Shown here: positions 33,951 through 42,787 of the stretch, in pieces
Numbering within the stretch: the stretch's first letter is position 1
Layout of the letters: each line of letters opens with the position of its first letter
Source: an uncultured Prevotellaceae bacterium
Lineage (GTDB): Bacteria; Bacteroidota; Bacteroidia; Bacteroidales; Bacteroidaceae
Reading direction: 5' to 3'
DNA: 43,368 bases
NCBI GenBank assembly: GCA_902776475.1
Contig: CACYQD010000026.1
Coordinates: 1 to 43,368, forward strand
Position numbers and translations under genes: made by a program
The notes under the pieces: generated by a model
Seen by the model: the letters and a program-made list of their open reading frames with translations, nothing else
Database searches by the model: none
What the model was told of the DNA's origin: nothing

Positions 33951-34973
33951 ATGAAAAATCTGGATTGGGCAAGTTTATCGTTTGGCTATATGCCGACGGA
34001 TTACAACGTGCGGTGCTACTACCGCGATGGAAAATGGGGCGAGATTGAGGTCTGCTCCGATGAATTCCTGAAAATTCACATGGCTGCAACATGTCTGCAC
34101 TACGGACAGGAGGCTTTTGAGGGCTTGAAAGCCTACAGGTGTCCTGACGGCAAGGTACGTGTGTTCAGGGTGGATGAGAATGCCGCCCGACTACAGAGCA
34201 CCTGCCGGGGAATCATGATGCCGGAAGTGCCTACCGAACTGTTTGAGGAGATGGTGGCCAAGGTGGTCAGGCTCAATCAGGAGTATATCCCGACCTATGA
34301 GAGCGGTGCCACATTGTATATCCGCCCCCTGCTCATCGGTACCTCAGCACAGGTGGGCGTGCATCCAGCCAAGGAATATCTCTTCTTGATTTTCGTCACT
34401 CCCGTGGGACCCTACTTCAAGGGCGGATTTGCAGCTAATCCTTATGTCATCGTGCGTGACCATGACCGGGCTGCTCCTCTGGGCACGGGCTGCTACAAAG
34501 TGGGTGGCAACTATGCTGCCTCTCTCTTCGCCAACAATCTGGCCCATGAGAAAGGTTATGCCTGCGAGTTCTATCTCGACGCCAAGGAAAAGAAATACAT
34601 GGACGAGTGTGGAGCCGCCAACTTCTTCGGCATCAAGGACAACACCTATGTCACACCGAAATCGACGTCTATCCTGCCTTCCATCACCAACAAGAGCCTC
34701 ATGCAGGTGGCTGAGGACCTGGGCTTGAAAGTCGAGCGCAGACCCATCCCTGAGGAAGAACTGGCAACCTTTGAGGAGGCCGGCGCCTGTGGCACGGCTG
34801 CTGTCATCAGTCCGATTTCCTATATCGATGACCTCGATACCGGTGAGCGTTTCACCTTCAGCAAGGATGGACAGCCCGGACCGGTGTCCCGCAAACTCTA
34901 CGACACGCTCAGAGGCATCCAGTATGGTACCATCGAGGACAAGCATGGATGGACTAAAGTGATCATTGGATGA
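33951..34973 (+). CDS. ilvE: Branched-chain amino acid aminotransferase
   Basis: A 340-residue fold-type IV PLP enzyme that moves the amino group between glutamate and the keto acids of leucine, isoleucine and valine. Motifs: [20 protein letters not shown] at the N-terminus, [40 protein letters not shown], the PLP lysine in [14 protein letters not shown], and [13 protein letters not shown]. Length and order fit the bacterial group II enzymes. The ATG at 33951 sits 27 nt after the predicted transcript start; an upstream ATG at 33843 lies before the promoter. Overlaps trmB (ATGA). Confidence 0.96.
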   Translation: MKNLDWASLSFGYMPTDYNVRCYYRDGKWGEIEVCSDEFLKIHMAATCLHYGQEAFEGLKAYRCPDGKVRVFRVDENAARLQSTCRGIMMPEVPTELFEEMVAKVVRLNQEYIPTYESGATLYIRPLLIGTSAQVGVHPAKEYLFLIFVTPVGPYFKGGFAANPYVIVRDHDRAAPLGTGCYKVGGNYAASLFANNLAHEKGYACEFYLDAKEKKYMDECGAANFFGIKDNTYVTPKSTSILPSITNKSLMQVAEDLGLKVERRPIPEEELATFEEAGACGTAAVISPISYIDDLDTGERFTFSKDGQPGPVSRKLYDTLRGIQYGTIEDKHGWTKVIIG

Positions 34974-35740
34974 GCAAAGGTAAATTGGCGAAATTCGCCG
35001 ATATGCAACGATATGAGAACGTGTTCCAATACCCTTATTCGGTAGTGGAACACGTTCCGTTCGCTATGCAGGGGCACTGGCGTGACCAGTATTTCCACAA
35101 CGACCATCCCATCGTGCTCGAACTGGGATGCGGAAAGGGGGAATATACGGTCGGACTGGCCCGTATCTTTCCGGATGTCAACTTCATAGGGGTGGATATC
35201 AAGGGAGCGCGCATGTGGACGGGTGCGACTCAGGCTTTGAATGAGCACTTGCCCAATGTGGCTTTCCTCCGCACCAATATCGAGATCATCGACCGGTTTT
35301 TTGCTGCAGACGAGGTACAGGAGATCTGGCTCACCTTCAGCGACCCGCAGATGAAAAATCCTCGCAAACGGCTCACCAGCACTTACTTCATGGAAAGATA
35401 CCGCAGGTTTCTCGTCGATGGCGGCACCGTCCATTTGAAGACTGACTCCAACTTCCTTTTCACCTACACCACACTGATGGTGGAGAAAAACACTTTGCCG
35501 CTGCTGCTCCGCACGGAAGACCTCTACCACACGGAAGGCATTGATGAGGCGACACGACGCATCCTCTCCATCCACACCTATTATGAGAACATGTGGATTG
35601 AGCGGGGACTCAATATCAAATACATGAAATTCCGTTTGCCCCATGAGGGTGAACTGCAGGAACCTGACGTGGAGATTCCACTTGATGAGTACCGCAGTTA
35701 CCGCCGTGACAAGCGCTCATCCCTGACCAGCGCCAAATAA
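34970..35740 (+). CDS. trmB: tRNA (guanine-N7-)-methyltransferase
   Basis: A 256-residue SAM-dependent enzyme that methylates guanosine 46 of tRNA. The SAM site is [15 protein letters not shown] (about 48-62), followed by [12 protein letters not shown], and the family signature [18 protein letters not shown] near 123-140, then [14 protein letters not shown]. The ATG lies in the ilvE stop (ATGA), so translation is coupled. The bidirectional hairpin at 35743 closes the unit. Confidence 0.94.
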   Translation: MSKGKLAKFADMQRYENVFQYPYSVVEHVPFAMQGHWRDQYFHNDHPIVLELGCGKGEYTVGLARIFPDVNFIGVDIKGARMWTGATQALNEHLPNVAFLRTNIEIIDRFFAADEVQEIWLTFSDPQMKNPRKRLTSTYFMERYRRFLVDGGTVHLKTDSNFLFTYTTLMVEKNTLPLLLRTEDLYHTEGIDEATRRILSIHTYYENMWIERGLNIKYMKFRLPHEGELQEPDVEIPLDEYRSYRRDKRSSLTSAK

Positions 35741-35742
35741 AC

Positions 35743-35764
35743 AATCCCCTCGGTTGAGGGGATT
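35743..35764. terminator. Hairpin between trmB and the esterase gene
   Basis: AATCCCCTC (35743-35751) and GAGGGGATT (35756-35764) form a 9-bp stem with a GGTT loop, just after the trmB stop. On the + strand GAACGTTTCT follows; on the minus strand GTTTATTTG follows, 20 nt past the esterase stop. It probably serves both genes, though T-runs are short. Confidence 0.7.
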
Positions 35765-35784
35765 GAACGTTTCTGGGAGATACC

Positions 35785-37074
35785 TTATTTCAAACGTGCC
35801 TTGATCCACTGCATCTGCAATTTGTTGGTGGCGTCAGTGGTCCAGTGCTCGTTGATGGGCGTAATCAGACTTTCTTTCTCGCACGACAAGGTGTTCCACA
35901 CCGCGTAAGACGTGGTGGGTGGACAGGTGTTGTCGTTGAATCCCCAGGTGAGAAAGGAGGGGCAGGTGACATAGCGGGCAAAATTCACGACATCATAATA
36001 GGCCATGGTGCGCAGGTTGGCCTCCGTGTACCATTCATCCTTGAAATGCGGATAGCCGCTTGTCAGGCCAGCACTGCCAGCAGCCATGTCGCTGAGCGCG
36101 GGATGGTTGGCCACGCAGAGTGTCACGCGCTTGTCAAGCGCCGCCGTGATGATCGACAGCGCACCACCTTGACTGCCTCCCATGACGGCTACGTTCTTGC
36201 CATCCCATTCCGGCAGTGAGGTGAGGAAATCGATGCAACGGACCAGTCCCAAATACACATGGCGCATGTAATAATGGTCGGGGGAGTCGAGTCCCATCTC
36301 CAGATAGTCGCTGAACGCTGATCGGATATCAGTGAAATCCTTCTCGTCCATTGTGGGACGCAGGCCATGAATCTCCGTCACGAAGCGGATCATGTTGTTG
36401 GTTTGGTAATAAGGGCGTGAGGTGACTTCCTTGATGGTCTTCACGCCCGCTCCCGGTGGTGTGAAAACCACGGGGCAGTTGCGCTCCTTGGCGTTCTTGG
36501 GATAGAGCAGGTAACCATAGAGCCAATGGCGACGGTCAACTTGCAACTTCACCAGATACACGTCTTCCACATCGTCGCACATCTCTTTCACCAACTCCAT
36601 GTCGTATTTCAATGGGGTTTGCTGGTTTTCTGCAACAGCCTTCTTCCAGTAGTCCATGAAATCTTTGGGCTCTTGAGTGAAGGGCTTGATCTGTTCGGGC
36701 GAGAAACCTACCTTGACGTGGTGCTGATAGGTGACCCCGTCAACCGTGGTCTTCAGACGGAGGTCGCGGAAGGCGGGCTTCTTGCTGGTGCCGATGTTGA
36801 TCACGGCCCTGCCTTTCTTGAGTGTCGTCTTGCCGCTCTTGTCGCTTGGGAGGAGGTCGGTGCCGATGGAGTATTCCACCACGGCATCGCAAGGAATGCC
36901 GTATTTGTAGAACTGCACTTCGATTTTCGCTTCTTCTCCGGTCTTGTAGATCCAATCGGCATGATCGGGCACGGTCACCCACAGGTAGTCGCTGCGGTAG
37001 GGATAGTTCTCTGCAGATAGGGTCAGCATGCAAAACAAGCTGGCCAAAAGCATCATGAGTGATTTGTTTTTCAT
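35785..37074 (-). CDS. Secreted acetyl xylan esterase-like protein (CE7 family, AXE1)
   Basis: This 429-residue exported alpha/beta hydrolase has a signal peptide (KSLMMLLASLFCMLTLSA), an N-terminal domain of about 110 residues typical of the longer Bacteroidales members, and the AXE1 domain from about 120: KPFTQEPKDFMDYWKKAVAE, nucleophile serine in VAVMGGSQGGALS, acid in WGFNDNTCPP, and His in INEHWT. CE7 enzymes remove acetyl groups from xylo-oligosaccharides, cephalosporin C and the like. The presumed substrate is an acetylated plant glycan. It stands alone, with no SusCD or other glycan gene near, and its own promoter. Confidence 0.9.
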   Translation of the reverse strand: MKNKSLMMLLASLFCMLTLSAENYPYRSDYLWVTVPDHADWIYKTGEEAKIEVQFYKYGIPCDAVVEYSIGTDLLPSDKSGKTTLKKGRAVINIGTSKKPAFRDLRLKTTVDGVTYQHHVKVGFSPEQIKPFTQEPKDFMDYWKKAVAENQQTPLKYDMELVKEMCDDVEDVYLVKLQVDRRHWLYGYLLYPKNAKERNCPVVFTPPGAGVKTIKEVTSRPYYQTNNMIRFVTEIHGLRPTMDEKDFTDIRSAFSDYLEMGLDSPDHYYMRHVYLGLVRCIDFLTSLPEWDGKNVAVMGGSQGGALSIITAALDKRVTLCVANHPALSDMAAGSAGLTSGYPHFKDEWYTEANLRTMAYYDVVNFARYVTCPSFLTWGFNDNTCPPTTSYAVWNTLSCEKESLITPINEHWTTDATNKLQMQWIKARLK

Positions 37075-37103
37075 AAAAGAGTAGTATTGTTTGCTATTGT
37101 TTG

Positions 37104-37111
37104 CAAAGGTA
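37104..37111 (-). promoter_or_regulatory. Promoter -7 element of the esterase gene
   Basis: The minus strand reads TACCTTTG, giving a transcript start near 37097 and a leader of about 23 nt. No clear -33 box. Confidence 0.5.
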
Positions 37112-37217
37112 CGAAAAATCGGGTGGAGTACGAAAAGTTTTTATTCTTTTCTTATTCCGAGATGGAATACCTGCCATGGCGTGGCAAAGTGCGTTTTTTT
37201 TAAAATTCTCTAATTTA

Positions 37218-37249
37218 TTTGATTTATCCTTTCATTATGCGTAAATTTG
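37218..37249 (+). promoter_or_regulatory. Promoter of the HMA-mrp operon
   Basis: TTTG (37218-37221) and TAAATTTG (37242-37249) are exactly 20 nt apart, a full match. The transcript would start near 37256 and have about 26 nt of leader. Confidence 0.75.
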
Positions 37250-37281
37250 CAAACCATAAGATAACTTTAATCAGAAATAAA

Positions 37282-37629
37282 ATGAGAAAACTATTGATGA
37301 TGATGTTGCTGTGCATGACAGCAACCATGATGACGGCGAAGGATATCCGTACCCTCGTGGTCACAACAAATCCGCAGATGCACTGCCAGAATTGTGAGAA
37401 GCGCGTGGTGAACAACCTCAAGGATGTCAAGGGCATCAAGTCTATTGAGACCAGCGTGGCTGACCAGACGGTGACCATCCAGTATGACGCCAAGAAAACC
37501 AATGAAGAGGCACTGATCAATGCTTTCTCTGCTTTTGGCATGAAAGCCCGGAAACTCCAGGAAGGGGAGAAAATCGTGAAAGAAGCTCATGAGTGCAAGG
37601 AAAAAACCAGTGGAGACTGCAACGAATGA
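37282..37629 (+). CDS. Exported heavy-metal-associated (HMA) domain protein
   Basis: A 115-residue protein with a Met-rich signal peptide (MRKLLMMMLLCMTATMMTAK) and one HMA/ferredoxin-like domain: MHCQNCEKRVVNNLKDVKGI carries the metal site Cys35-x-x-Cys38, then SIETSVADQTVTIQYDAKK and ALINAFSAFGMKA. This fold binds Cu(I) or similar soft metals in chaperones and CopZ-like proteins. The tail holds two more cysteines (AHECKEKTSGDCNE). Start chosen at 37282 because the upstream ATG at 37219 lies inside the promoter. It overlaps the Mrp gene by ATGA. Confidence 0.87.
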   Translation: MRKLLMMMLLCMTATMMTAKDIRTLVVTTNPQMHCQNCEKRVVNNLKDVKGIKSIETSVADQTVTIQYDAKKTNEEALINAFSAFGMKARKLQEGEKIVKEAHECKEKTSGDCNE

Positions 37630-38723
37630 CCCTTTATCCTAAACTGATCACCGACGCTCTGGCCACCGTCATCTATCCAGGCAACAAGAAAAACCTGGTG
37701 GAGAATGAAATGGTGGCCGACAACATTCGGATAGACGGGATGAGCGTGTCATTTTCATTGATCTTCCCTCGTGACACCGACCCGTTTCTCAAATCTACCT
37801 TGAAATCGGCAGAGGCGGCCATACACTATCACATCAGTCCCGAAGTAAAGGTCAACATCACCACGGAGTTTAAGTCAAAACCGCGTCCAGAGCCTGGAAA
37901 ACTCCTGCCTCAGGTGAAAAACATCATCGCTGTCAGTTCAGGCAAAGGTGGTGTGGGAAAGAGCACTGTTGCCGTCAATCTCGCCATCGCCCTGGCTAGA
38001 CTAGGATATAAGGTGGGACTGCTCGACACAGATATCTTCGGACCATCGATTCCCAAGATGTTTGGTATGGAGGACGTCAGGCCTTTCGCTGTGCAGAAGG
38101 ATGGGAGAGACCTCATCCAACCTGTGGAGAAATATGGCGTCAAACTGCTCAGTGTGGGTTTCTTCGTCAGTCCGGAAACAGCGACTCTGTGGCGAGGCGG
38201 AATGGCCTCCAATGTGTTGAAACAACTGATAGGGGATGCTGACTGGGGAGAACTTGATTTCTTTATCCTCGATACACCTCCGGGCACCAGCGATATCCAT
38301 CTCACGCTGTTGCAGACACTCGCCATCACTGGGGCGGTCATTGTCAGTACGCCGCAGAATGTTGCCCTGGCGGATGCCAGGAAAGGCATTGATATGTATC
38401 GCAATGAGAAGGTGAATGTGCCCATCCTCGGATTGGTGGAGAATATGGCGTGGTTTACTCCTGCGGAATTGCCTGAGAACCGCTACTATATTTTCGGCCG
38501 CGAGGGATGCAAGAATCTGGCTGCGGAGATGAACCTCCCGCTTTTGGCGCAGATCCCTCTGGTGCAGAGCATTTGTGAGAGTGGCGATGCCGGTGCTCCC
38601 GCCGCCACCAACATTGAAACTGTCACGGGACAGGCGTTCATCAATCTGGCGCAGGCCGTGGTGACTGTCACGCGGAGGCGCAATAAAGAACAACCCCCTT
38701 CACATATCGTGGGAGTGAAGTAA
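37626..38723 (+). CDS. Mrp/NBP35 family iron-sulfur carrier ATPase (ApbC-like)
   Basis: A 365-residue P-loop ATPase, usually a carrier that loads iron-sulfur clusters onto apoproteins. The N-terminal part is a small MIP18/DUF59-like domain (LYPKLITDALATVIYPGNKK). The ATPase core has the deviant Walker A SSGKGGVGKSTVAVNL, LDTDIFGPSIPKMFG, FILDTPPGTSDIHLTLLQ, and GLVENMAWF, where many family members have a CxxC pair; no CxxC is present at that place here. Length is normal. Coupled to the upstream HMA gene by ATGA overlap; hairpin terminator 20 nt after the stop. Confidence 0.93.
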   Translation: MTLYPKLITDALATVIYPGNKKNLVENEMVADNIRIDGMSVSFSLIFPRDTDPFLKSTLKSAEAAIHYHISPEVKVNITTEFKSKPRPEPGKLLPQVKNIIAVSSGKGGVGKSTVAVNLAIALARLGYKVGLLDTDIFGPSIPKMFGMEDVRPFAVQKDGRDLIQPVEKYGVKLLSVGFFVSPETATLWRGGMASNVLKQLIGDADWGELDFFILDTPPGTSDIHLTLLQTLAITGAVIVSTPQNVALADARKGIDMYRNEKVNVPILGLVENMAWFTPAELPENRYYIFGREGCKNLAAEMNLPLLAQIPLVQSICESGDAGAPAATNIETVTGQAFINLAQAVVTVTRRRNKEQPPSHIVGVK

Positions 38724-38742
38724 AAAGCGCCGTGAATTTGAA

Positions 38743-38792
38743 AGCCATCGGGGCGGTCAGGAAATCCTGGCTGCCCCGATGGCTTTGTTCTT
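38743..38792 (+). terminator. Terminator of the HMA-mrp operon
   Basis: AGCCATCGGGGC (38743-38754) pairs with GCCCCGATGGCT (38773-38784), extended by CAGGA/TCCTG, followed by TTGTTCTT. Confidence 0.85.
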
Positions 38793-38860
38793 ATAAGAGG
38801 CTCAAATAATATTTTTGAGTTTTTTTTAGAAAAAATCGAACAACATTAAAAAATAATGTA

Positions 38861-38868
38861 TATATTTG
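38861..38868 (+). promoter_or_regulatory. Promoter -7 element of the cyd operon
   Basis: TATATTTG fits TAnnTTTG; no clear -33 box at the normal distance. The transcript would begin near 38875, about 30 nt ahead of the DUF4492 ATG. Confidence 0.5.
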
Positions 38869-38903
38869 CGTTCATATAAACACGAAAGTAAATCTGATGT
38901 ACC

Positions 38904-39131
38904 ATGAGAAAGACAGGATTTTGGTATCGTGTGTTCGACCTCTATTATGACGGGTTCCGAAGTATGACTTTGGGACGTACCCTGTGGGTGGTCATACTGA
39001 TCAAACTTTTTGTGATTTTCGTGGTACTCAAAATCTTCTTCTTCCCCAATTTTATCAAGGAGAATGCGAAGGAGGGCGATGAGGCTCAGTTCGTCAGCGA
39101 ACAAGTGCTCAACCGCTCTGACTTGCCGTAG
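38904..39131 (+). CDS. DUF4492 small membrane protein of the cytochrome bd operon
   Basis: A 75-residue protein with an aromatic, basic N-terminus (TGFWYRVFDLYYDGFRSMTL), one membrane helix (LWVVILIKLFVIFVVLKIFF at about 27-46) and an acidic tail. It matches DUF4492, which is found directly before cydA in Bacteroidetes. By size and place it may be an accessory subunit comparable to CydX, but this is inference. It is 19 nt before cydA. Confidence 0.85.
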   Translation: MRKTGFWYRVFDLYYDGFRSMTLGRTLWVVILIKLFVIFVVLKIFFFPNFIKENAKEGDEAQFVSEQVLNRSDLP

Positions 39132-39150
39132 GTATCAATATAAAAACGAT

Positions 39151-40740
39151 ATGGTTATGCAGAATCTATTATTGAATGTGGATGCGGGAATGGTCGATTG
39201 GGCGAGAGCGCAGTTTGCCATCACTGCGATTTATCATTGGCTGTTTGTCCCGCTCACTTTGGGATTGGCCCTGATAATGGGTATCATGGAAACGTGCTAT
39301 TACCGCACGAAAAAGTTGTTCTGGAAAGATGTGGCCAAGTTCTGGCAGAAACTCTTCGGCATCAATTTCGCCATGGGAGTGGCCACTGGTATCATCCTGG
39401 AATTTGAGTTTGGTACGAACTGGAGTAACTATTCTTGGTTTGTGGGTGATATTTTCGGCGCTCCATTGGCCATCGAGGGTATCATCGCCTTCTTCTTGGA
39501 ATCTACTTTCGTGGCCGTGATGTATTTCGGATGGAAAAAGGTGTCGGCAGGTTTCCATCTCGCTTCCACTTGGCTGACAGGTTTGGGAGCCACTTTCTCG
39601 GCATGGTGGATTCTCGTGGCCAACTCATGGATGCAATATCCGGTGGGATGTGAGTTCAATCCGGACACCATGCGCAACGAGATGGTGTCGTTCGCACAAG
39701 TGGCATTCTCGCCTTTTGCCATTGACAAATTCTGCCATACGGTGACATCGGCATGGATTATCGGTGCTCTGTTCACCGTGGCTGTCAGTGCCTGGTACTT
39801 GCTTAGGAAACGAGAGCGGCTGCTTGCCATCGAAAGCATCAGAATTGGAAGCATTGTGGGACTCGTGGCTTCTTTGTTGGCAGCCGTCACCGGAGACCAT
39901 TCCGCCTATACCATCGCCAAGGTGCAGCCTATGAAGTTGGCAGCCATGGAGGCTTTGTATGATGGAGGGACAGAGCAGAGTCTGACGCTCATCTCTATGG
40001 TCAACCCGTTCCAGCAGCCCGACTACAAGGCTGGTGGGGAGGCCCCGCTGAGAATAAGCGTGCCTTATGCTCTGTCGTTTATGGCTACACATGATTTCAA
40101 GGGTTTCGTGCCGGGTGTCAATGACATCATCAAGGGCGGATATCTCAATGCTGAGGGCAAAGAGGAACTCTCTCTGGAGAAAAAAATGCAGAAAGGCAGT
40201 GAGGCTATCGCGGCCTTGAGTGAGTATAGAGAGTTGAAATCGGAGATCAAAGGTCAGCCGACTCCAGTACAGGAGGCCTTGTTGGCGAAGAAAGCCGATT
40301 TCCTCAAGGAAAACATGCGCTATTTTGGCTATGGATATATCCGGAATGCTGATGAAGCGGTGCCTTTCATTCCTCTATGTTTCTATACCTTCCGCATCAT
40401 GGTGGGACTGGGATGCTTGTTCATCCTTTTCTTTGCAGTCACCCTTTTCTTGCTCTACAAGAAAGACATCACTGCAGGGAAATGGTGGAAATGGACGGCC
40501 ATTCTCCTGCTGCCTCTGGGATATATTGCCAGTGAGTCTGGATGGCTTGTGGCTGAGTTTGGCCGACAGCCCTGGACCATCCAGGATATGATGCCAACAT
40601 GGATAGGAGTCAGCGATCTCTCTTCCAGCGCGGTGATGCTCACTTTCTTCCTCTTCCTCGTCTTGTTCACCGCCTTGCTGGCTGTGGAGATCAACATCCT
40701 CTGCAAGCAGATCAAAAAGGGACCGGAATATACGAAATAA
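39151..40740 (+). CDS. cydA: Cytochrome bd quinol oxidase subunit I
   Basis: A 529-residue polytopic subunit holding the three hemes and the quinol site of the high-affinity terminal oxidase, which lets anaerobes scavenge oxygen. Visible: RAQFAITAIYHWLFVPLTLG with His29 (the heme b595 ligand), FAMGVATGIILEFEFGTNWS, KFCHTVTSAWI with His196 (heme b558), TGDHSAYTIAKVQPMKLAAME and LVAEFGRQPWTIQDMMPT. The stretch between about residues 250 and 400 is the quinol-binding loop. The frame is open upstream inside the DUF4492 gene, but the family starts here; ATG at 39157 is an alternative. Confidence 0.96.
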   Translation: MVMQNLLLNVDAGMVDWARAQFAITAIYHWLFVPLTLGLALIMGIMETCYYRTKKLFWKDVAKFWQKLFGINFAMGVATGIILEFEFGTNWSNYSWFVGDIFGAPLAIEGIIAFFLESTFVAVMYFGWKKVSAGFHLASTWLTGLGATFSAWWILVANSWMQYPVGCEFNPDTMRNEMVSFAQVAFSPFAIDKFCHTVTSAWIIGALFTVAVSAWYLLRKRERLLAIESIRIGSIVGLVASLLAAVTGDHSAYTIAKVQPMKLAAMEALYDGGTEQSLTLISMVNPFQQPDYKAGGEAPLRISVPYALSFMATHDFKGFVPGVNDIIKGGYLNAEGKEELSLEKKMQKGSEAIAALSEYRELKSEIKGQPTPVQEALLAKKADFLKENMRYFGYGYIRNADEAVPFIPLCFYTFRIMVGLGCLFILFFAVTLFLLYKKDITAGKWWKWTAILLLPLGYIASESGWLVAEFGRQPWTIQDMMPTWIGVSDLSSSAVMLTFFLFLVLFTALLAVEINILCKQIKKGPEYTK

Positions 40741-40758
40741 CCTAAAACAGATACGATT

Positions 40759-41904
40759 ATGACTTACGAGTTTATGCAACAATATTGGTGGTTCCTCGTT
40801 TCGCTGCTTGGAGCTCTGCTGGTGTTCCTGATGTTTGTTCAAGGTGCTAATTCCATGATTTTCAGCCTTGGCAGCGATGAGACCGAGAGGAAAATGCTGA
40901 TCAATTCCACCGGCAGGAAATGGGAGTTTACTTTCACCACTCTCGTTACCTTCGGAGGTGCTTTCTTCGCATCCTTCCCGCTTTTCTACAGTACCAGTTT
41001 CGGAGGAGCCTACTGGCTGTGGATGATTATCCTGTTTTCTTTCGTCTTGCAGGCGGTCAGCTATGAGTTTCAAAACAAGTTGGGAAATATCTTCGGACCG
41101 AGACTTTTTCAGTGGTTTCTTATCTTCAACGGCATTCTCGGCCCGCTGCTTCTCGGTGGAGCAGTAGCGACTTTCTTCAATGGGTCCAATTTCATTGTCG
41201 ATAAGGCAAGTATCATCGATAGCACACAATTGGTCATCAGCCGGTGGGCGAATGAGAGCAACGGACTGGATGCTTTGCTCGATCCCTGGAACTTGGTCTT
41301 CGGAGTGGCTGTGTTCTTCCTGGCGCGCATGTTGGGTGTCCTCTATATTATAAATAATGTGGCGGATGACCCGTTGAGGGCAAGGGGGCGCAAGGCTTTG
41401 TTGGGAGCCACGGTGCCTTTCCTCATTCTCTTCCTCGCCTTCTTGGTTCGCACGCTGGTGAAGGATGGCTACGCTTATGACCCTGCCACGGGTGTGGTGT
41501 TTATGGAACCGATGAAATACCTGCACAATCTTTTGGATATGTGGTATGTCCTCATTGTACTGCTCATCGGTGTGGTCTTGTTGCTTTATGCCGTTGTGAA
41601 TACGGTGACCAAAGAGGATTATGTCAAAGGCATCTGGCCAGGCGGTATCGGTGTCGTGCTTGTTGTGCTCTGCCTGTTGCTTTGCGCAGGTTGGAACAAT
41701 ACGGCATATTATCCCTCCAACGCCGATCTCGCCAGCAGTCTTACCATCGCCAATAGCTGCAGCAGTGAGTTTACCTTGAGGACCATGACGTATGTCAGTT
41801 TCATCATTCCATTTGTCCTGGCTTATATCATCTATGCCTGGTGGTCTATCGATAAGAAGAAGATTGACCGTGAGGAGATGGCAGGCGAAGACCATGTCTA
41901 TTGA
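40759..41904 (+). CDS. cydB: Cytochrome bd oxidase subunit II
   Basis: A 381-residue membrane subunit that pairs with CydA. It begins TYEFMQQYWWFLVSLLGALLVFLMFVQGANSMIF, has about eight helices, and contains EFTFTTLVTFGGAFFASFPL and RPLLLGGAV-like stretches (FNGILGPLLLGGAVATFFNG), AVFFLARMLGVLYI and GGIGVVLVVLCLLLC. The last helix (FIIPFVLAYIIYAWWSIDKK) is as in the family. 18 nt after cydA; the next gene starts 4 nt after its stop. Confidence 0.95.
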   Translation: MTYEFMQQYWWFLVSLLGALLVFLMFVQGANSMIFSLGSDETERKMLINSTGRKWEFTFTTLVTFGGAFFASFPLFYSTSFGGAYWLWMIILFSFVLQAVSYEFQNKLGNIFGPRLFQWFLIFNGILGPLLLGGAVATFFNGSNFIVDKASIIDSTQLVISRWANESNGLDALLDPWNLVFGVAVFFLARMLGVLYIINNVADDPLRARGRKALLGATVPFLILFLAFLVRTLVKDGYAYDPATGVVFMEPMKYLHNLLDMWYVLIVLLIGVVLLLYAVVNTVTKEDYVKGIWPGGIGVVLVVLCLLLCAGWNNTAYYPSNADLASSLTIANSCSSEFTLRTMTYVSFIIPFVLAYIIYAWWSIDKKKIDREEMAGEDHVY

Positions 41905-41908
41905 TTTG

Positions 41909-42619
41909 ATGATGAGAAAGGTTGGTTTGTTATGGGTGCTGTGCACCTTGGTAGGTCTGGGCGTTTCAGCGCAAGAGGCGGAGTTGACTTCCCGTCCTCA
42001 GGTGCTTTTGGAGACAACGATGGGTAATATCCGTATCGCATTGTCGAATGAGACGCCTTTGCATCGCGACAATTTCTTGAAATTGGTCAGAGAACATGTT
42101 TATGACAGCGTGCTGTTTCATAGGGTTATCAAGGATTTCATGATTCAGACAGGCGACTGGGCTACACGTTATGAGAAAAAGGACAAGAGAATGAAGGAGA
42201 TGAAAGGGAAGTTTAAATACAGGATCCCGGCTGAAATCCGTTTTCCCGCTCTTTTCCATAAACGGGGTGCCGTGGCCGCAGCTCGTGAACCCGATAGTGA
42301 GAATCCCAAGTGGGAGTCATCTCCTTCTCAGTTTTACATCGTGTATGGCTGGGACATGAACGAGGCTGAGGTGGAGCTCTATGAGCACAAGCTTGACTCT
42401 ATCTCTGGCGGAAAAATTGTCTTTACTCCAGAAGTCAGGGAGACGTATGTCCGGCAAGGCGGTAGTCCACACCTCGACGGAAAATATACGGTCTTTGGTG
42501 AGGTCATCGAGGGGATGGACGTCGTGGAGAAAATCCAGATGGTAGAAACCGACGAGGCCGACCAACCCAAGAAAGATATCCGTATCATCCGTGCAGTGGA
42601 GATACCTGCGTCGGATTGA
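41909..42619 (+). CDS. Peptidylprolyl isomerase, cyclophilin type, exported
   Basis: A 236-residue protein with a signal peptide (KVGLLWVLCTLVGLGVSAQ) and a cyclophilin domain: VLLETTMGNIRIALSNETPL, HRDNFLKLVREHVYDSVLFHRVIKDFMIQTGD, and later FPALFHKRGAVAAAREPDSE, SSPSQFYIVYG, YTVFGEVIEGMDVVEKIQ. It should speed cis/trans proline isomerisation in the periplasm. An insert of about 40 residues (MNEAEVELYEHKLDSISGGK) splits the C-terminal half, a form I know from Bacteroidales. The ATG at 41909 has a second ATG right after it; a start at 41894 would overlap cydB. Last gene of the cyd transcript, closed by the terminator at 42642. Confidence 0.93.
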   Translation: MMRKVGLLWVLCTLVGLGVSAQEAELTSRPQVLLETTMGNIRIALSNETPLHRDNFLKLVREHVYDSVLFHRVIKDFMIQTGDWATRYEKKDKRMKEMKGKFKYRIPAEIRFPALFHKRGAVAAAREPDSENPKWESSPSQFYIVYGWDMNEAEVELYEHKLDSISGGKIVFTPEVRETYVRQGGSPHLDGKYTVFGEVIEGMDVVEKIQMVETDEADQPKKDIRIIRAVEIPASD

Positions 42620-42641
42620 TCTCTGCCTTGATTTTACCTTT

Positions 42642-42690
42642 GAGCTTCTCCTTTTCTCTCTTAGTAGGGAAGGGGAGAAGCTCTTTCTCT
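42642..42690 (+). terminator. Terminator of the cyd-PPIase operon
   Basis: GAGCTTCTCC (42642-42651) pairs with GGAGAAGCTC (42674-42683); the inner bases hold further pairing (CTTTTCTC... with ...GGAAGG, imperfect). TTTCTCTT follows. 22 nt past the isomerase stop. Confidence 0.85.
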
Positions 42691-42749
42691 TGACATAAGT
42701 CAATAAATCGGAAAATTATTCGATTTTGATACATTTTTTCCGTGAAAAG

Positions 42750-42781
42750 TTTGGCTGGTATGGATAGTTTTCCTACCTTTG
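42750..42781 (+). promoter_or_regulatory. Promoter of the rRNA operon
   Basis: TTTG (42750-42753) and TACCTTTG (42774-42781) are 20 nt apart, a complete match to the Bacteroidetes promoter. Transcription should start about 42788, giving a leader of about 230 nt ahead of 16S. Confidence 0.8.
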
Positions 42782-42787
42782 CATCCG

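Noticed and set aside
40375-41946. A 523-codon open frame on the minus strand across cydA/cydB
   Set aside because: It lies wholly opposite two well-recognised oxidase genes, has a composition rich in His/Gln/Glu as expected from antisense of hydrophobic genes, and no promoter or family match.
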